A DNA stretch of 6,159 nt from DATHGT01 sp035317605 (lineage in GTDB: Bacteria; Methylomirabilota; Methylomirabilia; Rokubacteriales; CSP1-6). Below the pieces are notes generated by a model. The model was not told the DNA's origin. It worked only from the letters and a program-made list of their open reading frames with translations, and made no database searches. The stretch spans positions 1 to 6,159 of the forward strand of contig DATHGT010000280.1 of the NCBI GenBank assembly GCA_035317605.1, in the 5' to 3' direction. The translations under genes were made by a program, and so were the position numbers. Below are positions 1-5,621 of this stretch, one piece after another (the stretch's first letter is position 1; every line of letters begins with the position of its first letter).

Positions 1-210
1 TTCACGCACGCCCAGCAGGGCGCGCCGAGCGCGATCCGCTTCCTGCACGGATTCCTGCCGGGCATGTGGGGGTTCGCGATCTTCGTCTTCGTGCTCGCGG
101 TCTCGATCGTGCCGCTCGGCACGTTGATCGGGTTCGCGCTGGCCATCGCGTCGCTCGCGCCGTCGCAAGCGATCGTGCTCCTGTGGATGAACCGCCGTCG
201 GGTACACTGA
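1..210 (+). CDS. C-terminal end of a membrane protein (partial)
   Basis: Frame 1 is open from the first base to a TGA at 208-210 and encodes the last 69 residues of a protein whose start lies outside the window. Two adjacent strongly hydrophobic stretches are visible, roughly residues 21-40 (rich in F, V, I, with a central proline) and 41-63. They are separated by a short PLG turn, and a basic tail (NRRRVH) closes the protein. This is the pattern of a helical hairpin at the end of an integral membrane protein with the tail probably in the cytoplasm (positive-inside rule). I do not recognise the family. The stop lies 5 nt before the MBL-fold gene, so the two may share a transcript, although a possible internal promoter sits on the last codons. 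The opposite-strand reading of this stretch is arginine/serine-rich and looks like a shadow. Confidence 0.6.
   Translation, partial: FTHAQQGAPSAIRFLHGFLPGMWGFAIFVFVLAVSIVPLGTLIGFALAIASLAPSQAIVLLWMNRRRVH
203..208 (+). promoter_or_regulatory. Candidate -10 element (TACACT) for the MBL-fold gene
   Basis: TACACT matches four of six positions of the TATAAT consensus and lies 7 nt before the ATG at 216. A start site 7 nt downstream would coincide with the ATG and give a leaderless mRNA. No Shine-Dalgarno sequence precedes that ATG, which agrees. No good -35 hexamer is seen 16-18 nt upstream. The same nonamer GGGTACACT recurs at 2887-2895 ahead of the cupin gene. Confidence 0.35.
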
Positions 211-215
211 CCTGC

Positions 216-1238
216 ATGACCTCTCTCGATCATCCCTGGCCCGAACCGCCCGCGCCCGGCACGACCATTCAGGTCGCGCCCGGCATCCAGTGGCTCAGGA
301 TGCCGCTGCCGTTCCAGCTCAACCACATCAACCTGTGGCTGCTCGAAGACGGGCCGGGCTGGACGATCGTCGACACCGGCGTCGGGTTGCCGGACACGCG
401 CGCGTTGTGGGACCGCATCTTCGCCGAGCATCTCGACGGACGCCCGGTGACGCGCGTGCTGGTCACGCACTTTCATCCCGATCACATGGGCAACGCGGCG
501 TGGCTCACCGAGCGCTGGGGCGTTCAGCTCTGGTGCACCCAGGGCGAATATTTCGCGGCGCGGCTGGCCAGCCAGCGCACCAGCCCCGAAGACTTCGCGC
601 CCCGCCTCGAGCACTACCGTCGCAACGGCGCGAATCCGGACGCGCTGTCGCGGCTCGCGGGCCGCGGCAACCACTACCCCGGACTCGTGCCGTCGGTGCC
701 GATCGAGTTCCACTGCGTGCGCGAGGGCGACGTGCTGGCGATCGGCGAGCGACGCTGGCAAGTCCGCATCGTGCTCGGCCACGCGCCCGAGCACGCCTGC
801 CTCTGGAGCGCCGAGGACGACGTGCTGATCTCCGGCGACCAGGTGCTGCCCAAGATCACCACCAACGTGAGCGTGTGGGCCGAGCAGCCCTGGGAAAATC
901 CGCTGAAGCTCTATCTCGACTCGCTCGCGCGCTTCCGCCCGATGGCCACGGGCACGCTTGTGCTGCCGTCGCACGGCCTGCCCTTCCGCGGGCTGCACGA
1001 GCGCATCGCGATGCTGCGCGATCATCACGCGGCGCGACTGTCGGAGACGCTCGATGCGCTGCGCGAGCCGCACTCGGCGGCCGAGATGGTGCCCGTCCTC
1101 TTCCGCCGCCAGCTCGACACGCACCAGCTCGGGTTCGCGATGGGCGAGGCCCTCGCTCACCTGCACTTCGTCGAGGCCGACGGCCGCGCCGTCTGCGTGG
1201 CCGGCGACGACGGCGTCCATCGCTTCGTCAAAGCCTGA
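216..1238 (+). CDS. MBL-fold metallo-hydrolase
   Basis: The 340-residue product is a metallo-beta-lactamase superfamily hydrolase, a soluble enzyme expected to bind two metal ions and hydrolyse a (thio)ester or similar bond. The zinc-binding motif THFHPDH is intact (H85, H87, D89, H90). Further expected ligands are H189 in GHAPEH, D208 in SGDQVL and H253 in PSHG. The order and spacing resemble glyoxalase II and LACTB2-type proteins. Residues after about 260 form a helical tail like the C-terminal extension of LACTB2-like members. The ATG at 216 is chosen because the upstream in-frame ATG at 66 lies inside the membrane-protein gene and would add an arginine-rich segment. The next Met (residue 29) would remove an N-terminal strand that leads into the fold. 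There is no visible ribosome-binding site. The HAD gene follows after 13 nt. Substrate cannot be told from sequence; there is no signal peptide. Confidence 0.9.
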   Translation: MTSLDHPWPEPPAPGTTIQVAPGIQWLRMPLPFQLNHINLWLLEDGPGWTIVDTGVGLPDTRALWDRIFAEHLDGRPVTRVLVTHFHPDHMGNAAWLTERWGVQLWCTQGEYFAARLASQRTSPEDFAPRLEHYRRNGANPDALSRLAGRGNHYPGLVPSVPIEFHCVREGDVLAIGERRWQVRIVLGHAPEHACLWSAEDDVLISGDQVLPKITTNVSVWAEQPWENPLKLYLDSLARFRPMATGTLVLPSHGLPFRGLHERIAMLRDHHAARLSETLDALREPHSAAEMVPVLFRRQLDTHQLGFAMGEALAHLHFVEADGRAVCVAGDDGVHRFVKA

Positions 1239-1251
1239 ACCGCCTGACGTC

Positions 1252-1875
1252 GTGATCGAGGCCGTCGTCTTCGACCTGGGCGGCGTGGTGATGGACTCGC
1301 CGCTGCACGCGATCGCGCGCTACGAGCGCGATCACGGACTGCCGGCGGGCGCGATCAATCGCGTCGTGGTCGACACCGGCGAGACGGGCGCGTGGTCGAG
1401 GCTGGAGCGCGGTGAGCTGACGCAGGAAGCGTTCTTCTCGCCGTTCGAGGACGACTGCCGCGCTTGCGGCGTGGAGCTGAGCGGCGCGCGGCTGATGGCC
1501 TACATCGCCGAGGCCAGCGTGCCGCGCCCGCGGATGCTCGAGGCCATCCGCCGTATCCGCGCCCGCGGGCTGCGCGCCGCCGCGCTCACCAACAACTGGG
1601 TGCGCGAGGGCACGCGCGAAGGCCATCGCCTGCGCGAGCACTTCGACGTGTTCGTGGAATCGGCGCGTGTGGGCCTGCGCAAGCCCGACCCGCGCATCTA
1701 CGAGCTGGTCTGTCGCGAGCTCGGCGTCGCCCCGTCGCGCGCGGCGTTCCTCGACGACATCGGCCGCAATCTCAAGACCGCGCGCACCCTCGGCATGTCG
1801 ACGATCAAGGTCGACGACCCCGACGTCGCCCTCCGCGAGCTCGGCGCCCTCCTGGGCTTCGATCTGCTGTCGTAG
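1252..1875 (+). CDS. HAD-family hydrolase, sEH-N/ACAD10-like subgroup
   Basis: The 207-residue product is a haloacid dehalogenase superfamily enzyme, probably a phosphatase. Motif I is VVFDLGGVV with nucleophile D8. Motif II is ALTNNW with T113. Motif III is K144 in GLRKPDP. Motif IV is FLDDIGRN with D168 and D169. The LTNNW motif and the helical cap between residues about 15 and 95 resemble the N-terminal phosphatase domain of soluble epoxide hydrolase and the HAD domain of ACAD10-type proteins. The residue two after the nucleophile is Gly (G10) where most HAD phosphatases have Asp; YihX-type enzymes (DLGNV) share this. The GTG at 1252 is chosen because it places motif I at the usual distance from the N terminus; longer readings run into the MBL gene. 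It sits 13 nt after that gene and is probably co-transcribed. Substrate unknown. Confidence 0.88.
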   Translation: MIEAVVFDLGGVVMDSPLHAIARYERDHGLPAGAINRVVVDTGETGAWSRLERGELTQEAFFSPFEDDCRACGVELSGARLMAYIAEASVPRPRMLEAIRRIRARGLRAAALTNNWVREGTREGHRLREHFDVFVESARVGLRKPDPRIYELVCRELGVAPSRAAFLDDIGRNLKTARTLGMSTIKVDDPDVALRELGALLGFDLLS

Positions 1876-1895
1876 ACGTCAGCCGCCGAGGGCGC
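1844..1895. repeat. 8-bp inverted repeat spanning two convergent stop codons
   Basis: GCGCCCTC at 1844-1851 is the exact reverse complement of GAGGGCGC at 1888-1895, with 36 nt between. The two stop codons (1873-1875 on +, 1879-1881 on -) lie inside the loop, so a transcript of either strand could form the same stem. No T-tract follows on either side, so it is not a standard intrinsic terminator. In GC-rich DNA an 8-bp match at this distance may be chance. Confidence 0.25.
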
Positions 1896-2847
1896 GAATG
1901 ATCGCGAGCTGGTCGTCGGGAGTTCCGGCCAGGCGGAGCAGCGCGAGGCCGACACCGGCGCCCTCGTAAGCCGACAGGCGCTCGCGAAGGTCGCCCGGGG
2001 TCGCGGCGACAGCGAGCGCGTCGGCGGTCTCGTCGGGGATCGTGCGGTCGACGGCCTCCGGACCCGACGCGAGCGCCTCGCGGACGCGGGCACGCTCCAG
2101 CGGATGCGGCTGGAACGTGAACAGGTAGTCGTTGCCGTTGGCCAGGATGGTCGCGACCTGCGGCTTGACTCTGCGGAGAGCGTCGGCACGCGAGTGAGCC
2201 ATCGCGGTGATGATGTTGCACGTCACCTCGAGTGTCGCCGGATCGCGGCCGACCGTCGCCGCCGCCGACCGCGCGATCTGGATGGCGTGGGCGACGTAGC
2301 GCGGCGACGAGGCCGCGCCCAGCGAGACGCCGTCACCGAGCTCTCCGGCCACGCGGAGCATGCCGTCGCGGACCGCGGCCACGTAGAGCGGCACGGGCGC
2401 GGGGGCCACGCTTCCCATCCTCACGTCCGCCGCGGTGAAGCGGTCGCCCCGAACGTCGGCCGATCCCTTCTCGAGCAGCGCGCGCACGATCGTCACCGCC
2501 TCGCGGACCGATCGCGCGGGCGCGCGTGTGGACCCGCCCAGCTTCGCGATCTGGTCAGGGTTGCCGAGCCCCAGCATGAGCCGCACGCGCGGACCGTAGG
2601 TCTCGCGCAGGGTGGCCACGCCCATCGCGATCTCGGCGGGATGGCGATAATGCGGGCTCATCGCGCCCACGCCGACGGCGATCCGGCGCGTGCGCTCGAG
2701 CAACGCCGCCGCGTAGACGAATGGATCGCGATGCCCGAGGTGCTCGCTGACCCACGCGCACTCGAAGCCCTGCGCCTCCGCGGCCTGCGCGAACGCCACG
2801 CTCTCGGCCACGGGCACCCGTCCATCGAACGCGATCCCGTAACGCAT
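1879..2847 (-). CDS. LLM-class flavin/F420-dependent oxidoreductase
   Basis: The 322-residue product belongs to the luciferase-like TIM-barrel superfamily that includes F420-dependent Mer-type reductases and FMNH2-dependent monooxygenases. Supporting segments are GFECAWVSEH (residues 27-36), PHYRHPAEIA (65-74), the RVRLMLGLG strand (87-95) and AGELGDGVSLG (167-177), where Mer-type enzymes have AGEIADGV. Length is normal for the family. The ATG is 4 nt after a GAGAGG ribosome-binding site. It is the only gene on the minus strand and is transcribed divergently from the cupin operon. That operon encodes a flavin reductase that could supply reduced FMN if this is a monooxygenase. If it uses F420 it would not need that partner; sequence alone does not settle the cofactor. 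The stop codon lies 3 nt from the HAD gene stop. Substrate unknown. Confidence 0.88.
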   Translation of the reverse strand: MRYGIAFDGRVPVAESVAFAQAAEAQGFECAWVSEHLGHRDPFVYAAALLERTRRIAVGVGAMSPHYRHPAEIAMGVATLRETYGPRVRLMLGLGNPDQIAKLGGSTRAPARSVREAVTIVRALLEKGSADVRGDRFTAADVRMGSVAPAPVPLYVAAVRDGMLRVAGELGDGVSLGAASSPRYVAHAIQIARSAAATVGRDPATLEVTCNIITAMAHSRADALRRVKPQVATILANGNDYLFTFQPHPLERARVREALASGPEAVDRTIPDETADALAVAATPGDLRERLSAYEGAGVGLALLRLAGTPDDQLAIIRALGG

Positions 2848-2851
2848 CAGG

Positions 2852-2857
2852 CCTCTC
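2852..2857 (-). promoter_or_regulatory. Ribosome-binding site of the LLM gene
   Basis: The minus strand reads GAGAGG, then CCTG, then the ATG at 2847-2845. It is a fair Shine-Dalgarno match at 4 nt spacing and supports this start. Confidence 0.6.
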
Positions 2858-2884
2858 GTAGCATCATCGCGAAGGGCCGGTCAA
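2855..2884 (-). promoter_or_regulatory. Candidate promoter of the LLM gene
   Basis: On the minus strand TTGACC (2884-2879) matches five of six -35 consensus bases. It is followed after 18 nt by TACGAG (2860-2855), a poor -10 match. The good -35 is the main support. The weak -10 overlaps the proposed ribosome-binding site, so the real transcript start may differ or be leaderless. Confidence 0.25.
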
Positions 2885-2889
2885 CGGGG

Positions 2890-2895
2890 TACACT
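2890..2895 (+). promoter_or_regulatory. Candidate -10 element (TACACT) for the cupin operon
   Basis: TACACT, inside the nonamer GGGTACACT also found at 200-208, would place the start site near 2902, giving a very short leader that still holds the AGGAGG ribosome-binding site. No convincing -35 is present at 17 nt (the hexamer there is TCGCGA). An activator or a different sigma factor may therefore be needed if this is real. Confidence 0.35.
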
Positions 2896-2904
2896 CCTGC
2901 CGCC

Positions 2905-2910
2905 AGGAGG
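2905..2910 (+). promoter_or_regulatory. Strong ribosome-binding site of the cupin gene
   Basis: A perfect AGGAGG lies 5 nt before the ATG at 2916. It is the strongest Shine-Dalgarno match in the window and fixes the cupin start. Confidence 0.8.
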
Positions 2911-2915
2911 CGACG

Positions 2916-3407
2916 ATGAGCACTGAGACGATTCGTGGGCGCGCGGTGGTGATGCAGCCGGACGACGGGCCGTCGTACTGGCAGCCGGTGCCGGCCAACG
3001 GGCACGCCGATCCCAAGCTGTTTCCCGCGATCACGGGGTTCGAGACGCTCGCCATGGGCTATCAGACGATCGGCGTGGGCGCGCGCGTGCGCGAGCACTC
3101 GCACGGCGACCAGGTCGAGCTTCAGATCTGCTTTCGCGGACGCGGGCACGTGCTGGTCGACGGGCAGCGCCATCCGCTCGTGCCCGGCACCGCGTGCTTC
3201 CTCGGCTACGACGTCAAGCACGAGATCATCAACGACGGGCCGGAGGAGCTGGTCATGCTCTGGGTGATCGCTCCGCCCGGCCTCGAGAATTTCTTCGCCG
3301 CCATCGGCCGCCCGCGCGCCGCCGGTGAGCCGGCGCCGGTCCCGTTCGCGCGCCCGACCGACGTCGTGGCGATCGAACGTTCGCTCGGCATGAATGACAC
3401 GCGGTAA
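2916..3407 (+). CDS. Single-domain cupin protein
   Basis: The 163-residue product is a small cupin with one beta-barrel domain between residues about 45 and 120. Cupin motif 1 is exact: G55, H61, H63, E68, G75 with the spacing G-x5-HxH-x4-E-x6-G. Motif 2 runs from G83 through P90-G91 to H102 and N106. The four expected metal ligands are therefore H61, H63, E68 and H102, so it can bind Fe, Mn or a similar ion. The family covers dioxygenases, isomerases, lyases and non-catalytic binders, so the reaction is not known. The C-terminal 40 residues are Pro/Ala/Arg-rich and probably flexible. It is the first gene of the plus-strand operon, 10 nt ahead of the alpha/beta hydrolase, divergent from the LLM gene. 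No signal peptide is seen; it should be cytoplasmic. Confidence 0.88.
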   Translation: MSTETIRGRAVVMQPDDGPSYWQPVPANGHADPKLFPAITGFETLAMGYQTIGVGARVREHSHGDQVELQICFRGRGHVLVDGQRHPLVPGTACFLGYDVKHEIINDGPEELVMLWVIAPPGLENFFAAIGRPRAAGEPAPVPFARPTDVVAIERSLGMNDTR

Positions 3408-3411
3408 GGAG
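3406..3411 (+). promoter_or_regulatory. Ribosome-binding site of the alpha/beta hydrolase, overlapping the cupin stop
   Basis: AAGGAG begins within the cupin TAA stop (3405-3407) and lies 6 nt before the ATG at 3418. It favours that start over the in-frame ATG at 3394 and suggests coupled translation of the two genes. Confidence 0.7.
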
Positions 3412-3417
3412 ACAGGG

Positions 3418-4218
3418 ATGCCCAAGATTTCGATCGGCGACGCGGAGCTGTACTACGAGTCCACTGGCGAGGGTGAACCGCTGCTGCTCGTGCCCGGGCT
3501 CGGCGGGCAAGGCGTGTTCTGGGCTCAGCAGGTGAAGGACTTCGCGCGCGACTTCCGCGTGATCGTCCACGATCACCGCGGCACCGGAGCGAGCACGCAC
3601 TCGCGCATCCGCTATTCCGTGGAGCAGATGGCCGACGACGTCCTGCGATTGATGGACGCGCTGAAGATCGACTCCGCGCACTTCGCCGGACACTCGACGG
3701 GCGGGGCCATCGGTCAGGTCATCGCCCAGGACCATCCCCAGCGACTCAAGAGCCTCGTGCTCAGCGCCACCTGGGCCGGCCCGGACCCGTTCTTCCGCCG
3801 CCTGTTCGAGAGCCGGCGCGAGACGCTGCTGACCTGCGGCGTCGAGAGCTACATGAAAGCGTCCGTGCTCATGCTGGCGCCGCCGTGGTGGGTGCGCGCC
3901 AACGACGCGCTGCTCACCGAGCAGCACCGCCAGGCCGCCGCGGCCTCGCCACCCATCGAGGTGCTCACGAGCCGCATCGACGCCATCGTGCGCTTCGACC
4001 GGCGCGCGCGTCTGGGCGAGATCCGCACGCCGACGCTGGTCGTGGTGGCGGCCGACGACGCGATCACCCCGCGCTTCTTCTCCGACGAGCTGGCCGAGCG
4101 CATCGCCGGCGCCAAGCTCGTGGTGCTGGAGTCGGGCGGCCACTACGCGCCGGCCTGCCTGCCCGAGCCCTACAACGCCCAGGTCGGCGCGTTCCTGCGC
4201 GGCCAGATCGGACGGTAA
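3418..4218 (+). CDS. Alpha/beta-fold hydrolase, RutD-like
   Basis: The 266-residue product is an alpha/beta hydrolase with a complete catalytic triad: nucleophile S93 in GHSTGG, acid D214 in ADDAITP and H242 in SGGHYAP. The oxyanion-hole segment is PGLGG (26-30), and HDHRGTG (51-57) is the usual loop before the first helix. The GLGG-x-G-x-x-W-x-x-Q segment and the cap region around RRLFESRRETLL-x-x-G (127-141) resemble RutD, the aminoacrylate hydrolase of pyrimidine breakdown, as I remember that sequence. Related enol-lactone hydrolases are also possible. Length is typical. The start at 3418 is set by the AAGGAG site; starting at 3394 would add eight residues. The gene is sandwiched between the cupin (10 nt) and the flavin reductase (2 nt), implying a shared pathway in which it hydrolyses an oxidised product. 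The substrate is inferred only in general terms. Confidence 0.9.
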   Translation: MPKISIGDAELYYESTGEGEPLLLVPGLGGQGVFWAQQVKDFARDFRVIVHDHRGTGASTHSRIRYSVEQMADDVLRLMDALKIDSAHFAGHSTGGAIGQVIAQDHPQRLKSLVLSATWAGPDPFFRRLFESRRETLLTCGVESYMKASVLMLAPPWWVRANDALLTEQHRQAAAASPPIEVLTSRIDAIVRFDRRARLGEIRTPTLVVVAADDAITPRFFSDELAERIAGAKLVVLESGGHYAPACLPEPYNAQVGAFLRGQIGR

Positions 4219-4220
4219 GC

Positions 4221-4832
4221 GTGCGACTCGATCCACAGACTCTTGCGTCGACGGCGGTCTACAAGCTCCTGATCAGCTCGGTCGTCCCGCGCCCCATCGC
4301 CTGGGTGTCGAGCGTGGACGCCGACGGCGTCGCCAATCTCGCGCCGTTCAGCTACTTCATGGCCATCACCGACGAGCCGCCGACCATCGCGTTCTCGTGC
4401 TCGCCCCGCGCGGGCCAGCGCAAGGACACGCTCCGCAACGTGGAGGCCATCGGCGAGTTCGTGGTCAACGTGGTCGACGACGACCGCGCCGAGCAGATGA
4501 ACCTCAGCTCCGGCGATTACCCACCGGAGACCGACGAGTTCGCCCTCACCGGATTGACGCCGGCGCCGAGCCTCGTGGTCAAGCCCCCGCGCGTGGCCGA
4601 AGCGCCGATCAACATGGAGTGCCGGGTCGCCCGCATCCTGCCCGTCGGCAAGGCCAATCTCATCCTCGGCCAGATCGTACAGTGGCACGTCCGCGACGAC
4701 GTCTACGACGCGGCCACCGGCCGCCTGGACATGTACCGCCTCCGCCCCGTCGGCCGCCTCACCGGCAACCTCTACAGCCACATCCACGACATCTTCGAGA
4801 TGAAGCGCCCCTCCGAAAACTACCGAGGGTGA
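4221..4832 (+). CDS. Flavin reductase family protein (FMN-binding split barrel)
   Basis: The 203-residue product matches the DIM6/NTAB-type flavin reductase family. Such proteins bind FMN in a split beta-barrel, and some use NAD(P)H to make reduced flavin for a partner monooxygenase. Visible signatures are PRPIAWVSSVDADGVANLAP (23-42), KDTLRNV (68-74) and EFVVNVVD (79-86). The C-terminal RPVGRLTGNLY segment (175-185) is followed by IFEMKRP, which is typical of the roughly 200-residue subgroup. The GTG at 4221 is chosen because it lies 2 nt after the hydrolase stop and begins just ahead of the conserved fold; longer readings enter the hydrolase gene. No clear ribosome-binding site is present, so translation is probably coupled to the upstream gene. 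A likely role is to feed reduced FMN to the LLM enzyme encoded divergently, but family members can also act on other substrates. Confidence 0.88.
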   Translation: MRLDPQTLASTAVYKLLISSVVPRPIAWVSSVDADGVANLAPFSYFMAITDEPPTIAFSCSPRAGQRKDTLRNVEAIGEFVVNVVDDDRAEQMNLSSGDYPPETDEFALTGLTPAPSLVVKPPRVAEAPINMECRVARILPVGKANLILGQIVQWHVRDDVYDAATGRLDMYRLRPVGRLTGNLYSHIHDIFEMKRPSENYRG

Positions 4833-4842
4833 TCGCCCCGCA

Positions 4843-5301
4843 GTGCTCGATCTCATACGCGAGCTGCGCGACGTCGCTGCCGCCCTCGATGCTGCGGGCG
4901 TCACGTACGCTCTCGCGGGAGGACTCGCGGTGTCGCTCTACACAGCGCCGAGAGCGACCCAGGACATCGATTTCCTGCTCGCGGCAGCCGACGTCGACCG
5001 AGTTGTCGTCGCACTTCAGCCCCTCGGGTTTCGCACAGCCGGTCGACCGATGCGCGTAGCCGGCGGCCGGATGGACATTCAGCGGCTCATCAAGATCGAC
5101 GGAGCTGACGTCCTGCCACTGGACTTGCTTCTTCCTCTGGACCACGAGCTCACGGGGATCCTGGGTGAGCGCGCGAAGATCATCTGGCAGGGAACGACGC
5201 TCTCGATCGTGACACTTTCCGGGCTGCGCACGCTCAAGCGATTGCGTGGGTCTGCTCAGGATCGCGCCGACCTCGATGCATTGGGACCGGACTCCCCATG
5301 A
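4843..5301 (+). CDS. Small nucleotidyltransferase, AbiEii/DUF6036-like
   Basis: The 152-residue product has the minimal polymerase-beta nucleotidyltransferase core. It shows a glycine pair (G26-G27), then R37, T39 and the carboxylate pair D41/D43 in ATQDIDFLL, with a third candidate acid D94 in LPLDLLL. The C-terminal LRTLKRLRGSAQDRADL segment (128-144) matches the LK-x-x-R-x-x-D-x-x-DL pattern of AbiEii-like and DUF6036-like proteins. Relatives include toxins that modify tRNA or other targets and proteins of unknown role; the target here is not known. The GTG at 4843 is used because no in-frame ATG lies nearby and MLDLIREL is a normal family N terminus. A GAGGG at 4825-4829 is 13 nt upstream, rather far for a ribosome-binding site. 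It lies 10 nt after the flavin reductase and overlaps the next gene by 4 nt. Confidence 0.8.
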   Translation: MLDLIRELRDVAAALDAAGVTYALAGGLAVSLYTAPRATQDIDFLLAAADVDRVVVALQPLGFRTAGRPMRVAGGRMDIQRLIKIDGADVLPLDLLLPLDHELTGILGERAKIIWQGTTLSIVTLSGLRTLKRLRGSAQDRADLDALGPDSP

Positions 5302-5621
5302 CGGGCGAGCACATTACCGCCCGCCTCGCGGTGGTCTCGGCGCTCAGGGCGCTTTGTCTCAGCCTCCCGCACATCCCGACGCCAACCGAGCTCAAGCAGC
5401 TGAAGCGCTTCGAAACGCTCGTCGACAGGCCAGAGACCGCAACCGAGCGCGACGTCGACGCGCTCGCGGCCGGGTGGGCCTGCTGGTGGCGCGACGGACG
5501 AACGGCCGAGCTGTCGGCCATGGCCGCTCAGCTCGGCCCAGCCCTGATCGATTCCGATCGCCGCCTCGCCTCCTTCGTCGTCGCATGCGCGATTTCCGTG
5601 TCCCCAAAACCTCGAACTTGA
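5298..5621 (+). CDS. Unrecognised 107-residue protein coupled to the nucleotidyltransferase
   Basis: I do not recognise this family. The ATG shares an ATGA overlap (5298-5301) with the nucleotidyltransferase stop, a strong sign of coupled translation and joint function. The sequence looks mostly alpha-helical: a hydrophobic helix at residues 7-22, a Pro-rich break (HIPTPTEL, 25-32), a charged helix (33-52), a Trp-rich stretch with W60, W63 and W64, and a final hydrophobic helix (88-101). There is no signal peptide, zinc motif or helix-turn-helix that I can see. The R-x4-6-H motif of HEPN proteins, the usual partner of minimal nucleotidyltransferases, is absent. GC is high (47 of 60 bases in 5461-5520), like the operon upstream. 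It could be an antitoxin, a target adaptor or a regulatory subunit; this is inference from position only. The reading is good as a gene because of the overlap and codon bias. Confidence 0.65.
   Translation: MTGEHITARLAVVSALRALCLSLPHIPTPTELKQLKRFETLVDRPETATERDVDALAAGWACWWRDGRTAELSAMAAQLGPALIDSDRRLASFVVACAISVSPKPRT

Noticed and set aside
66..215. Upstream extension of the MBL gene to the ATG at 66
   Set aside because: It would overlap the membrane-protein end almost fully and add an Arg/Ala-rich segment not expected in the family.
2104..2919. 271-residue plus-strand ORF opposite the LLM gene
   Set aside because: It is Arg/His-rich, lacks motifs and lies opposite a clear LLM enzyme; a shadow.
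3253..4236. 327-residue minus-strand ORF opposite the cupin and alpha/beta hydrolase
   Set aside because: It is Arg/Ala/His-rich with no recognisable motif and lies opposite a hydrolase with an intact catalytic triad. Long antisense frames are common in GC-rich genes.
1879..4832. Assignment of the cluster as the rut pyrimidine-degradation operon
   Set aside because: Only RutD- and RutF-like roles are present, RutB, RutC and RutE are missing, and the LLM protein looks Mer-like and is on the other strand.
4170..4904. 244-residue minus-strand ORF opposite the flavin reductase
   Set aside because: It is antisense to a well-supported flavin reductase and has low-complexity Asp/Val/Ala/Arg composition; a shadow.
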